Source: Chiayiivirga flava (lineage in GTDB: Bacteria > Pseudomonadota > Gammaproteobacteria > Xanthomonadales > Xanthomonadaceae). From it: DNA of 64,000 bases. The stretch is from contig NZ_JACHHP010000006.1 of assembly GCF_014202825.1 (NCBI RefSeq), positions 176,260 through 240,259 of the forward strand, read 5' to 3'. Position 1 is the stretch's first letter, and each line of letters begins with the position of its first letter. The notes under the pieces are model-generated. The model was not told where the DNA came from. It was given only the letters and a program-made list of their open reading frames with translations, and ran no database searches. Of this stretch, positions 41,192 to 50,332 are shown in pieces. The translations under genes were made by a program, and so were the position numbers.

Positions 41192-42988
41192 ATGGCCCGC
41201 GCGCCCGTGTTGTTGTGTTGCATCGTCGCCGCCGGCCTGCTGCGGGCCAGCGCGGCGCTCGCCCACGAAGTGCCGGGGCACGTGCCGCCAGCGGAGGCGA
41301 CGACGCCGTTCTGGATCGGTCCGGCGGCGTCCGGCGCGTGGTTCGATCCGGCGCGTTCGGGCGAGGGCTGGATGATCGAAATGCAGCCCGACGGCAGTGC
41401 CGTGGCCGTTTGGTTCACCTATGCGCCCGCCGGCGAAGACGCCGGGCAGCGCTGGATCCTGGGGCAGGGCGGCGTGGTGGACCGCGACCGCATCGTGTTC
41501 GAGACCGCGTATGTCATGTCCGGCGGACGCTTCGGACCGCAGTTCGATCCGGACGACGTGGTCGTCGCGCCGTGGGGGCGGCTCGAATTCGTGTTTGCCG
41601 ATTGCGAACACGGCGAGCTCGCCTACGACGGCCCGCCGGCGTACGGCAGCGGCACGCGCAGTTTCACGCGTTCGGCCGCGCTGCACGAAACCGGCTGCAC
41701 GCTCGCGCGCGCCACCACCGAACGCGGCGCGCGTGCGCAGGCATCGCTGCAGACCGTGGCCGGCACCTGGTTCGATCCCGCGCACAACGGCGAGGGCGTG
41801 ATCCTGCAGCCACTGACCGACACGCTGGTCGCCATCACCTGGTTTTCCTACACCGCCGACGGCGCGCCGGCGTGGTTCACCGGCATCGGCACGCTGCACG
41901 ACGGCGTGCTCGTGGCCGAGGCGATGACACGTCCGCAGGGCGCGCGGTTCGGTGCGGACTTCGATCCGGACGACGTGCAGGCCGCGCCGTGGGGGCGAGT
42001 GACACTCGCTTTCGAAGGTTGCGGCGCGGCCACGCTCAGCTACGCCAGCACCGATGCCGCCTTCGGCAGCGGCACGCTGCAGCTGCAGCGCGTGACCACG
42101 CCCGCCGGCGGCGTGTGTCTGGACGCGTTCCCGGCGGCGCGCACGTCCGGCAGCTGGTCGGCCGGTCCGTCGATGCCGCGGCCGGCGTCGGAGATCGCCA
42201 CCGCGGTCGACGGCAGCGCGATGTACATCGCCGGCAACTATCCGGTCGGGCGCACGTTCCAGCGTTTCGATGCCGCCAGCGGCGCGTGGAGCGTGCTGCC
42301 GGATCTGCCGGGCGGGCGCGATCACGCGATGGCGTTTGCGTTCGACGGCGGCGTGTTCGTGGTCGGCGGGTACCGTGGCGGGCCCGACGCGACCTCGCCC
42401 GCATGGCGCTACGACATCGCCGCGCGCACGTTCGAGCCGCTGGACGGCATGCCCGCCATCGTCGCGAGCGGCGCGGCGTGGCTCAACGGCCATGTCTACC
42501 TCGGGCATGAAAACGGCGACCTGGTGCAGTTCGATCCGCGCACGTACGCGCACCGCGTCATCCGCCGTCACGACACCACGTATCGCGACCATTCGCAGCT
42601 GATCGCCTATCTCGGCGAGCTGTGGATGATCGGCGGACGCGTGCGCGCGGGCGCGCACCGCAGCGTGGCCATCTACGATCCGGCCAGCGACACCTGGCGC
42701 GCGGGCCCGCCGATGAGCGAGGCGCGTTCCGGCTTTGCTGCGGCGGTGGTCGATCACCAGATCGTCGTTGCCGGCGGCGAGCAGATCGCCCCGGACCTGG
42801 TGCTGATCGAGAGCATGGAGATGATCGCTGCAGGCGCCGACGCGTGGGAGCGCGGGCCGGACATGCCGATCGGCGTGCACGGTGTCGGCGGCGCGGTGCA
42901 TGCGGGGCGCTTCCATGCGCTTGGCGGGTCGGTGCAGGCAGGGTTCGCGTCGAATCCGGGCGTGGTGCAGATCTACACGCCGCGTTGA
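41192..42988 (+). CDS. Secreted Kelch-repeat protein with two GxWFDPARSGEG-type domains
   Basis: A 598-residue secreted protein. After the signal peptide (ending ASAALA) come two copies of an unnamed module, GAWFDPARSGEGWMIEM and GTWFDPAHNGEGVIL, each followed by VAVWFTY or AITWFSY and PAWF. From about residue 320 there are Kelch repeats (SWSAGPSMPRPASEIATAV, GGRDHAMAFAFDGGVFVVGG, GELWMIGGRV). CGGAGG at 41181-41186 supports ATG 41192. The same module opens the giant RHS protein. The role is unknown. Confidence 0.85.
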   Translation: MARAPVLLCCIVAAGLLRASAALAHEVPGHVPPAEATTPFWIGPAASGAWFDPARSGEGWMIEMQPDGSAVAVWFTYAPAGEDAGQRWILGQGGVVDRDRIVFETAYVMSGGRFGPQFDPDDVVVAPWGRLEFVFADCEHGELAYDGPPAYGSGTRSFTRSAALHETGCTLARATTERGARAQASLQTVAGTWFDPAHNGEGVILQPLTDTLVAITWFSYTADGAPAWFTGIGTLHDGVLVAEAMTRPQGARFGADFDPDDVQAAPWGRVTLAFEGCGAATLSYASTDAAFGSGTLQLQRVTTPAGGVCLDAFPAARTSGSWSAGPSMPRPASEIATAVDGSAMYIAGNYPVGRTFQRFDAASGAWSVLPDLPGGRDHAMAFAFDGGVFVVGGYRGGPDATSPAWRYDIAARTFEPLDGMPAIVASGAAWLNGHVYLGHENGDLVQFDPRTYAHRVIRRHDTTYRDHSQLIAYLGELWMIGGRVRAGAHRSVAIYDPASDTWRAGPPMSEARSGFAAAVVDHQIVVAGGEQIAPDLVLIESMEMIAAGADAWERGPDMPIGVHGVGGAVHAGRFHALGGSVQAGFASNPGVVQIYTPR

Positions 42989-43031
42989 TCGGGCGTGGCC
43001 TATGCGCCGCGGCCGTCGGCCGCCTGCGCCG

Positions 43032-43613
43032 TCAGCGTGCCGGGTCCGCCTCGCCGGCAAGCGCGTCGAACAGCCACACGCGCGCGGCCTGCCAGTGGCG
43101 CTTGATCGTCGCCGGCGACAGGGACAGCGCGCGTGCCGTGTCCTCGATGCTCAGGCCGCCGAAGTAGCGCAGTTCCACGATGCGTCCCTTCACCGGGTCG
43201 ATGCGGTCCAGTCGTTGCAACGCGGCGTCCAGGCCGAGCAGGTCGATGCCGTCGCCATCGTCGCCCACCTCCACGCGCGACAGCGTCACGCGCGCGCCGC
43301 CGTCGCGCTTGGCCGCGGCGCGACGACGCGCGTGGTCGATGAGGATCTCGCGCATCAGGCGCGCGGCGACCGACAGCAGATGGCCGCGATCGTCGCCCGG
43401 AATCGATGCGCTTCCGGCGAGCCGCAGCCAGGCTTCGTTGACCAGGGCCGTGGGCTGCAGTGTGTGGTCGCGGCGTTCGCGCCGGAACGCCTGCTGCGCG
43501 AGCCGCCGCAGTTCGGGATACAGCGCCGCCGCGAGGCGATCGCGCGCGCGGTCGTCGCCGCCGCGCCAGGCGGCGAGCAGCGTCGTGATCGGGGCATCGT
43601 CGGGCGTGTGCAT
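43032..43613 (-). CDS. ECF-like RNA polymerase sigma factor
   Basis: A 193-residue sigma factor. LYPELRRLAQQAFRRERRDHTLQPTALVNEAWLRL is typical of the subgroup annotated as ECF-like TIGR02999. Region 4 is YFGGLSIEDTARALSLSPATIKRHWQAARVWL. These factors usually sit beside a Ser/Thr kinase, and here a kinase-TPR gene is divergent across 103 bases, so phosphorylation of, or signalling through, the sigma factor is likely. Confidence 0.92.
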   Translation of the reverse strand: MHTPDDAPITTLLAAWRGGDDRARDRLAAALYPELRRLAQQAFRRERRDHTLQPTALVNEAWLRLAGSASIPGDDRGHLLSVAARLMREILIDHARRRAAAKRDGGARVTLSRVEVGDDGDGIDLLGLDAALQRLDRIDPVKGRIVELRYFGGLSIEDTARALSLSPATIKRHWQAARVWLFDALAGEADPAR

Positions 43614-43716
43614 GCGCCGAAGTGTAGGGCGTTCACCGTCCGCTCTGCAGCCGCGCCGGACCGGCGCGCAACCGTCGGCGCTACACTGCGGGGCCGGGGC
43701 GGGCGGCGGAGGCGCG
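43614..43716. promoter_or_regulatory. Divergent spacer between sigma factor and kinase
   Basis: This 103-base space must hold the promoters of the divergent ECF-type sigma gene and the kinase gene. GCGGAGG just before GTG 43717 is the kinase ribosome site. I cannot identify a specific ECF promoter motif. Confidence 0.4.
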
Positions 43717-46077
43717 GTGGAGCTGTCGGACGAGATCGAGGCGATGCGTCTGTTCGATGCGGCGCTGCAGCGCGCGCCGCATGCGCGTGCCGCGTGGCTT
43801 GCGACGCAACCGATGTCGACCACCGTCGCGGCACGCGTTCGGGCCCTGCTCGACGGCGTCGACGAGGCCAGCGACTTTCTCGAGACCCCCGCCGCCATGC
43901 CCGCGTTCGCGGCGTTGCCGCAGCCCGGCGACCGCCTCGGCGCGTGGCGCATCGAGCGCGAACTCGACGCCGGCGGCATGGGTGTGGTGTATCTGGCGCA
44001 GCGCGCCGACGGCGCCTACGAGCAGCGCGCCGCGATCAAGCTCGTGCGCACCGCGCTCGATGCCGCGGGCCATGCCGACCTCGTTGTCCGATTCGAGAAC
44101 GAACGCCGGCTGCTGGCGCGGCTGGACCATCCGAACGTGGCGCGCGTGCTCGACGGCGGCAGCAGCGCCAGCGGCGTGCCGTACCTGGTGATGGAATACG
44201 TCGACGGCGTTTCGCTCACGCGCTGGTGCGAGCTGCACGGCCTCGACGTACCGGCGCGCGTGGCGCTGTTCTGCAAGGTGTGCGACGGGGTCGAGGCCGC
44301 GCACCGGCATCTCATCGTGCACCGCGACCTGAAACCGCAGAACATCCTGGTCGATGCCGACGGCGAGCCGCGGCTGCTCGATTTCGGCATCGCGCGGCGC
44401 CTGGAACGCGAGAGCGACGCCGACGCCACGCGCACCGGCACGCGCGCGATGACACCGGCCTACGCAAGCCCCGAACAGGTGCGCGGCGAACCGCTGACCA
44501 CGGCGTCGGACGTGTATTCGCTCGGCGTGGTGCTGTTCGAGCTGCTGGCCGGTGCCCGGCCGTACTCGCTCGACGGGCTCAGCGCGGCGCAGAGCGAACG
44601 GGTTATCTGCGAAACCGATCCGCCCACGCTGCGGCGCGCGATCGCCGGCGCCCCGCTGTCGGACAGCGAGCGACGCGCGCGCATGCTGCGCATCGGCGGC
44701 GATCTCGAACGCATCCTCGCACGTGCCCTGCACAAGGATCCGGCGCGGCGCTACGGATCGGCGCAGGCGTTGGGCGACGATCTGCGGCGGCAGCATGCCG
44801 GCCTGCCGGTGCTCGCGCATCCGGATTCGGCCGGTTATCGCATCGGCAAGTTCGTGCGCCGGCATCGGGTGGGCAGCGCCGCGGCCGTGCTGGCATTGCT
44901 CGCGATCCTCGCGGCGGCCGGCATCGCGCTGCTGCAGGCGCAACAGGCGCGGCGCGCGGCGCGCGACACCGCGCAGGTCAATGCGTTCCTGGTCGATGTG
45001 CTCGATCTCTCCAATCCCTACGTGTCCGACGGCGAGATCACCCTGGCCGCGGCGCTGGACGAGGCCGCCGCGCAGGTCGACGCGCGTTTCGGCAGCCGCC
45101 CCGATCTGGCGGCGGACATCCGCCATGCCCTGGGCCGGAGCATGCTCGGGCGTTACCGACTGGACGCGGCGCAGGCGCAACTGGAGCGTTCGCTCGCCGA
45201 CAGCGAGCAGGCGCACGGCCCCGACGCACCGGCCAGCGCGCGCGCCGTCGCCACGCTGGCCTCGCTGCGCAAGGAGCGGGGCGATTTCGCGCGCGCCGAG
45301 GCCGGCTATGCCGACGCGCTGGCGCGGCTCGAGCGCGGCGGCCACACGCGCGATCCGCTGTTTGCGACGGTGCTCAACGACGCCGGTGTGATGCATCTGC
45401 TGCAGGAGCAGTTCGCGCCGGCGCGCGGGTACTTCGAGCGTGCGCTCGCCGCCGGCGATGCTGCCGATCCGCCGCCGTCGGCCGAAGAGCGCGCACAGAC
45501 GCTCGGCAACCTCGCGCACGCGCTGCGCGGCCTGGGCGAGCTCGATCGCGCCGAGGCGATCTACGCGCAGGTGCAGGCGAGCTTCGAGGCCTTGTATCCC
45601 GAGGGCGGACCGTACCTGGCCATCGTGCTCAACAATCGTGCGCGGCTCGCGAACCAGCGCGGCCGGCCCGAACAGGCGCTGTCGCTGCAGCAGCAGGCGG
45701 TGGCGATGCATCGCAGCGCATTTTCCGGCGACCATGCGATGGTGCTGACGCCGATGACCAACCTCGCGCGCCAGGCGCGCGATCTGGACCGGCTCGATCT
45801 TGCCTCCGAGTGGGGCGAAACCGCCGTGGCGATGGCCGACCGCATGTACGCCGACGCGCCCCACGCCTACCACGTGAACGCCCTGGCCGCGCTGTCCGAC
45901 ACGCGCCTCGCGCAGGGGCGCGTCGGCGAATCCGCGCAGCTGCTGCAGCGTGCGATCGCGGTGCTGGACCGGGTCGAATCGCCGCCGCAGTCCACGGCCG
46001 ATTTCGTCGCCCGTGTGCGCAGCGCGCTGTGCGTGCATCCGGAGGCGGTGCCGGTCGCGCCGTGCGCGTTGCCGTAG
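43717..46077 (+). CDS. Membrane Ser/Thr protein kinase with TPR sensor domain
   Basis: A 786-residue protein. The kinase domain (about 70-360) shows GGMGVVYLA, the catalytic lysine in AAIKLVR near 109, HRDLKPQNIL near 203, DFGIARR, and an activation segment with TPAYASPEQVRG. A transmembrane helix lies near 388-408. The C-terminal half contains about seven TPR units, several beginning LG-LA-L--LGE-D-A. GTG 43717 has a GGAGG site. This kinase-TPR next to a divergent ECF-like sigma factor is a recurring pair in Lysobacterales. Confidence 0.92.
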   Translation: MELSDEIEAMRLFDAALQRAPHARAAWLATQPMSTTVAARVRALLDGVDEASDFLETPAAMPAFAALPQPGDRLGAWRIERELDAGGMGVVYLAQRADGAYEQRAAIKLVRTALDAAGHADLVVRFENERRLLARLDHPNVARVLDGGSSASGVPYLVMEYVDGVSLTRWCELHGLDVPARVALFCKVCDGVEAAHRHLIVHRDLKPQNILVDADGEPRLLDFGIARRLERESDADATRTGTRAMTPAYASPEQVRGEPLTTASDVYSLGVVLFELLAGARPYSLDGLSAAQSERVICETDPPTLRRAIAGAPLSDSERRARMLRIGGDLERILARALHKDPARRYGSAQALGDDLRRQHAGLPVLAHPDSAGYRIGKFVRRHRVGSAAAVLALLAILAAAGIALLQAQQARRAARDTAQVNAFLVDVLDLSNPYVSDGEITLAAALDEAAAQVDARFGSRPDLAADIRHALGRSMLGRYRLDAAQAQLERSLADSEQAHGPDAPASARAVATLASLRKERGDFARAEAGYADALARLERGGHTRDPLFATVLNDAGVMHLLQEQFAPARGYFERALAAGDAADPPPSAEERAQTLGNLAHALRGLGELDRAEAIYAQVQASFEALYPEGGPYLAIVLNNRARLANQRGRPEQALSLQQQAVAMHRSAFSGDHAMVLTPMTNLARQARDLDRLDLASEWGETAVAMADRMYADAPHAYHVNALAALSDTRLAQGRVGESAQLLQRAIAVLDRVESPPQSTADFVARVRSALCVHPEAVPVAPCALP

Positions 46078-46108
46078 GTCCGCGGTCGGTCGCGGCGCCG
46101 GCCCGCGC

Positions 46109-46837
46109 TCAGCGGACTCCGTTCGGCGACTGCATGCCGGCCGCCATCTGCTGCGCCTGCTGCCACGCCTCGATGCCGCCGCGGTACCACATCACCTGGC
46201 TGAAGCCCATGTTGATCGCGCGCAGAGCCGCGTTGTACGACATCCAGCACTGCGTGTTGAGGCAATAGAACACCAGCGGTTTCGCCTTGTTGCCCTGTGT
46301 GACCTGCTGCAGGTACTGGCCGAATTCGCGCTGGGTCTGGTCGTCGAACGTGCCGGCCTGCGATGCGGGCGTGGCCATCTGCGCGCCGGGCAGCATGTCG
46401 CCCGGGCCGAGCACATGGAACACCAGCGGGCCGTGCTGCGGCCCCTGCGCGAGCATCGGAATCAGGCGGTCCGTGGTGATGACCTGGCCGCCGGGGATGC
46501 TGGTGGGCGTCGGCCCGTGCATCTGCGGCTGCAGCGTCTGCTGCGGCGGCACGCCGAAGTCCTGTTGCTCCTGCTGTACCAGCATCTGCAGCGCGCTGGC
46601 GCTGGCGCCGGCCGCGGGCGGCGCGTTGCCGTAGCCCGGCACGCCGGTCGCGGCCGGCGGTGGGCTCTGCGGCGCGGACGGCTGTGGGTACTGCGGCGGC
46701 TGCGTCGTCGGTGCGCCGAAGTCCTGCTGTGCCAGCGCGGCGGTGGACGCGGCGAGCGCCAGCAGGGCAGCGAACGTGCGGAGGGCGGGCGAGCTGACGA
46801 CCGCACGGGGGATGCAGGGATTGCGATGGGACGGCAT
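46109..46837 (-). CDS. Secreted rhodanese-like protein with CxxxxCW motif
   Basis: A 242-residue secreted protein. After the signal peptide (ending STAALAQ) is a Pro/Gln-rich linker with a repeated QQDFGxP, then a rhodanese-like domain. The cysteine motif is YCLNTQCWMSYNAA, the CxxxxCW form also seen in the PQQ-dependent-catabolism-associated CXXCW protein family, with WYRGGIEAWQQA as the closing helix. No PQQ dehydrogenase is nearby. It may handle sulfur or thiols in the periplasm. Confidence 0.85.
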   Translation of the reverse strand: MPSHRNPCIPRAVVSSPALRTFAALLALAASTAALAQQDFGAPTTQPPQYPQPSAPQSPPPAATGVPGYGNAPPAAGASASALQMLVQQEQQDFGVPPQQTLQPQMHGPTPTSIPGGQVITTDRLIPMLAQGPQHGPLVFHVLGPGDMLPGAQMATPASQAGTFDDQTQREFGQYLQQVTQGNKAKPLVFYCLNTQCWMSYNAALRAINMGFSQVMWYRGGIEAWQQAQQMAAGMQSPNGVR

Positions 46838-47018
46838 CGGACACTCCAGGGAAGACGGGGCGGCATGGTCCGATGCGCACAAGACCGGAAAACCGGCTCA
46901 GCGACATCCTGCGCCCGTCGGTGCGTGCATCCGCATCCGCGCACGTGAGCCACTCCGCCGCCGTTGCGCGCATGCACGGGCACAGACCGCGCCCAGCGCC
47001 CATCGAGCGGAGCCTTCC

Positions 47019-48224
47019 ATGCCACGTCATGCCGTCCTCTTCCTCTGCGGCCTTTCGCTGTCGATCGCGCTGCTCTCCTGCGGCAGCGACGATCCCGCGC
47101 TGCCGCGCGCCGCCGCCGGCACGCCGCACGGCAAGGGCGTGTTCGTCGACCCGCGCGCGCCCGCGCCGCCAGCGCCCGCGCAGGCGGCGCTCGTGACCGT
47201 GCAGATCCCCGACGCCACCGGTTTCGCGCAACCGATGACCGCGATGACGCTCGACATCCCCGCCGGCTGGACCGCCGACGGCGGTGTGCGCTGGGAGCGC
47301 AACGTCGAATGCGTCGGCAACATGCACGGCTACGTCTGGAACGCCACGTCGCGCGACGGCCGCCACGCCGTTGCGCTGCTGCCGAAACTGAGCTGGCAGG
47401 TGGCCCGCGTCGGCATCGTCGAGATGAACCCGTGTCCGGCTGCGCCGATGGAATCGGCACGTGCCTATCTCGAGGCCGTGGTGCAGCAGGCGCGTCCCGG
47501 CGCCCGGGTGCTGTCCTATCGCGATCGTCCCGACATGGTGGCCGAGCGTGCCCAGGCCCTGCCGCCGGCGCGCGACGGCGTCCGCGGCTGGTACGACGCG
47601 GGCGAGCTGCTGATCGGCTATCCGCTGCAGGGCGTGGAAATGCGCGAAAGCCTCGTCACCGCCGTGTTCTTCTCCGAACTGCGCGATCCGATGATCGGCG
47701 TGTCGCTCACCGGCAGCGCGGAAACCCCGCTCGCGCTGCGCGCGCCCGACGGCGAACTCGACTTCGCCCTGCTCGAACGCATCCGTCTCTCCGCGCGCAC
47801 CGATCGCGGCTGGGGACAGCAGATGCTCGCCGCCAGCCAGCGTGCGATGCAGGCGCACAACCTGCGCCAGCAGACGGCCATCCGCACCTGGCACCAGGCG
47901 CGCATGAGCGAGATCAGCATGAACGGCATCCTCGAGCGCGGCCGCATCCGCATGGACACGATCAAGTCGGTCTCGGCGATCCACGCTGCCGGCGTCGCCA
48001 GCACCGCCGCCACCGACGCCCGCATCCACGCCGGCCGCATCGACACGATCCAGGAAGTGCAACCCTGGCGCGACCCGTCCACCGGCAGCCAGGTCGACCT
48101 GTCGATCCATTACCGGCACGCCTGGCAACTCGACGACGGCCGCCAGTTCCTCACCAACGATCCGGACTTCGATCCGTCGCGCGATCTGGGCATCAGCGGA
48201 CACGCGCTGGAGCCCGTGCGCTGA
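47019..48224 (+). CDS. Uncharacterised lipoprotein
   Basis: A 401-residue predicted lipoprotein: MPRHAVLFLCGLSLSIALLSCG with lipobox LLSC, then a Pro/Ala linker. The body has a long region with WTADGGVRWERNVECVGNMHGYVW and a helical stretch rich in Met, Gln and Ile (QQMLAASQRAMQAHNLRQQ). The C-terminal part repeats the word IHAAGVAST/IHAGRIDT. I do not recognise the family, though similar plans are annotated as hypothetical in Proteobacteria. No catalytic motif is visible. Confidence 0.8.
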   Translation: MPRHAVLFLCGLSLSIALLSCGSDDPALPRAAAGTPHGKGVFVDPRAPAPPAPAQAALVTVQIPDATGFAQPMTAMTLDIPAGWTADGGVRWERNVECVGNMHGYVWNATSRDGRHAVALLPKLSWQVARVGIVEMNPCPAAPMESARAYLEAVVQQARPGARVLSYRDRPDMVAERAQALPPARDGVRGWYDAGELLIGYPLQGVEMRESLVTAVFFSELRDPMIGVSLTGSAETPLALRAPDGELDFALLERIRLSARTDRGWGQQMLAASQRAMQAHNLRQQTAIRTWHQARMSEISMNGILERGRIRMDTIKSVSAIHAAGVASTAATDARIHAGRIDTIQEVQPWRDPSTGSQVDLSIHYRHAWQLDDGRQFLTNDPDFDPSRDLGISGHALEPVR

Positions 48225-48385
48225 GTCACCCTGTCGATGGCGGCCGCCAAACCGTCGTGCAGGTCCGGGACCAGGTCGGCGCGCAACGCGGCCAGCGCCC
48301 TGCGTCGTCATCGCGGTCGTCGCCACCATGACGAACGCCGCGCGTGGAAGGAACCGCAGCGCCGCCGCGCACGTCCGCGCAACGC

Positions 48386-48409
48386 CGGCATTTTCCTGCG
48401 AAAATGCCG
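48386..48409 (+). promoter_or_regulatory. Hairpin abutting the dbpA start codon
   Basis: CGGCATTTTC, loop CTGC, GAAAATGCCG form a 10-bp perfect stem that ends one base before the ATG at 48411. No separate Shine-Dalgarno site lies between stem and start. The structure would cover the ribosome landing site and could be a translational control element for this RNA helicase. Confidence 0.6.
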
Positions 48410-48410
48410 C

Positions 48411-49787
48411 ATGGACGATTTCTCGACACTCGACCTGCCGCCTGCGCTGCGGCAGGCCATCGACGCGCTCGGCTTCACGCAGCCCACGCCGGTGCAGGCC
48501 GCGAGCCTGCCGCACGTCCTCGCCGGCCGCGATGTCATCGCGCAGGCGCCCACCGGCAGCGGCAAGACGCTGGCCTTCGGCCTCGGCCTGCTGGCGCGCG
48601 TCGATCCCGCGCTGATCCGCGCGCAGGCGCTCGTGCTGTGTCCCACGCGCGAGCTCGCCGATCAGGTCGGCAAGCAGATCCGCCGCCTCGCGTTCGGCAT
48701 CCCCAACCTCAAACTCTCGATCCTGTGCGGCGGCGTCTCGCTGCGCCCGCAGCTGGCCTCGCTCGAAGCGCACGATCCCCACGTGGTGGTCGGCACGCCG
48801 GGGCGCATCCAGGAACTCACGCGCAAGGGCGTGCTGCACCTGGGCGGGGTGAAGACACTAGTGCTCGACGAAGCCGACCGCATGCTCGACATGGGCTTCG
48901 AGGAGGCCATCCGCGAGATCGCGAAGAAAACCGCCGGCGACCGCCAGACCCTGCTGTTCTCCGCCACCTTCCCCGATGCGATCCGCGCCATCGCGCGCGG
49001 CGTGATGCGCAACCCGGAAGAGGTCACCGTCGCCGGCGAAATCGAGCAGGCACCGGTCGAGGAAACCTTCGTCGAGGCAGAACTCGCGCGCAAACCCGCC
49101 GTGCTTGCGGCGCTGCTGCTGGAGGCGAAACCCGAGTCGTGCGTCGTGTTCTGCAACACGCGGCGCGACGTGGACGACGTCGCCGCCACGCTCGTCGGAC
49201 TCGGGTTCGATGCGCTGCCGCTGCACGGGGACATGGAACAGCGCGACCGCGACGAAGTGCTGGTGCGCTTCGCCAACCGCAGCTGCAACGTGCTGGTGGC
49301 AAGCGACGTGGCCGCGCGCGGCCTCGATGTGCAGGATCTGGCCGCGGTGGTGAACTACGAGCTGCCGACCGACGCGGACGTGTACGTGCACCGCATCGGA
49401 CGCACCGGCCGCGCCGGCAAGGGCGGCGCGGCGTACAGCCTGGTCACGCCGCGCGAGATGCCGCGCGCGCTTGCGATGGAAAGCCAGCGTGGCGCGCTGC
49501 TGCGCTGGCGCCGCGTGCAGCCGCTGTCGGCCAGCCCGAAACAGCCGCCGCAGTCGGGCATGATCAGCCTGCGCATCGACGCCGGCCGCAGCGACAAGCT
49601 GCGCCCGGGCGACATCGTCGGCGCGCTCACCGGCGCGGCCGGCATGCCGGTGGAGGTGATCGGCAAGATCGACGTGTTCCCGACGCGCAGCTACGTCGCG
49701 ATCCGGCGCAAATCCGCCGACCAGGCGCTGGCAAAACTGCGTGAGGGCGGCATCAAGGGCCGCAAGTTCCGCGTGCGGCGCATGTGA
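48411..49787 (+). CDS. dbpA: ATP-dependent RNA helicase DbpA
   Basis: A 458-residue DEAD-box helicase. Walker A is APTGSGKT at about 45-52, DEAD is VLDEADRM near 153, SAT is FSATFP, and motif VI is HRIGRTGRAGKGG. The C-terminal RNA-binding domain (SGMISLRIDAGRSDKLRPGDIVGALT and VEVIGKIDVF) is diagnostic for DbpA, which binds hairpin 92 of 23S rRNA during 50S assembly. The stop overlaps the GTG of the DUF1415 gene. Confidence 0.95.
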   Translation: MDDFSTLDLPPALRQAIDALGFTQPTPVQAASLPHVLAGRDVIAQAPTGSGKTLAFGLGLLARVDPALIRAQALVLCPTRELADQVGKQIRRLAFGIPNLKLSILCGGVSLRPQLASLEAHDPHVVVGTPGRIQELTRKGVLHLGGVKTLVLDEADRMLDMGFEEAIREIAKKTAGDRQTLLFSATFPDAIRAIARGVMRNPEEVTVAGEIEQAPVEETFVEAELARKPAVLAALLLEAKPESCVVFCNTRRDVDDVAATLVGLGFDALPLHGDMEQRDRDEVLVRFANRSCNVLVASDVAARGLDVQDLAAVVNYELPTDADVYVHRIGRTGRAGKGGAAYSLVTPREMPRALAMESQRGALLRWRRVQPLSASPKQPPQSGMISLRIDAGRSDKLRPGDIVGALTGAAGMPVEVIGKIDVFPTRSYVAIRRKSADQALAKLREGGIKGRKFRVRRM

Positions 49788-50332
49788 GCGACACGCCTGC
49801 CATTGCCGCGACGCGCGTCTGGCTCGAACGCGCGGTGATCGGCCTCAACCTGTGCCCGTTCGCGCGTGCACCGTACGTGCAGCGGCGCGTGCGCTTCGTC
49901 GAAAGCCCCGCCACCGACGTGCGCGCGCTGCACGACGATCTGCGCGCCGAACTCGAACGCCTGCGCGACACCCCGGCCGAGACCGTCGAAACCACGTTGC
50001 TGATCCACCCGCACGTGCTGCAGTCGTTTCTGGACTACAACGACTTTCTCGATCTCGCCGATGCGCTGGTCGAAGACCTCGGCCTGGACGGCGAACTGCA
50101 GGTCGCGAGCTTCCACCCGGACTACCGTTTCGCCGACGCGGAACCGGACGCGATCGAGAACCACACCAACCGCGCGCCGTACCCGATCCTGCATCTGCTG
50201 CGCGAGGCGAGCATCGCACGCGTGGTCGATGCCATCGACGATCCGGACGCCATCTACGAACGCAACATCGCCACCCTGCGCCGCCTCGGCCGCGAGGGAT
50301 GGAACGCCCTCTGGAACGACGATGCACGCTGA
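49784..50332 (+). CDS. DUF1415 family protein
   Basis: A 182-residue cytoplasmic protein. The start is GTG, overlapping the stop of dbpA. WLERAVIGLNLCPFARAPY and HPDYRFADAEPDAIENHTNRAPYP are the hallmarks of DUF1415, a widespread proteobacterial family of unknown function. It overlaps the next gene rluF by 11 bases, so dbpA, DUF1415 and rluF form one unit related to ribosome maturation. Confidence 0.9.
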   Translation: MSDTPAIAATRVWLERAVIGLNLCPFARAPYVQRRVRFVESPATDVRALHDDLRAELERLRDTPAETVETTLLIHPHVLQSFLDYNDFLDLADALVEDLGLDGELQVASFHPDYRFADAEPDAIENHTNRAPYPILHLLREASIARVVDAIDDPDAIYERNIATLRRLGREGWNALWNDDAR

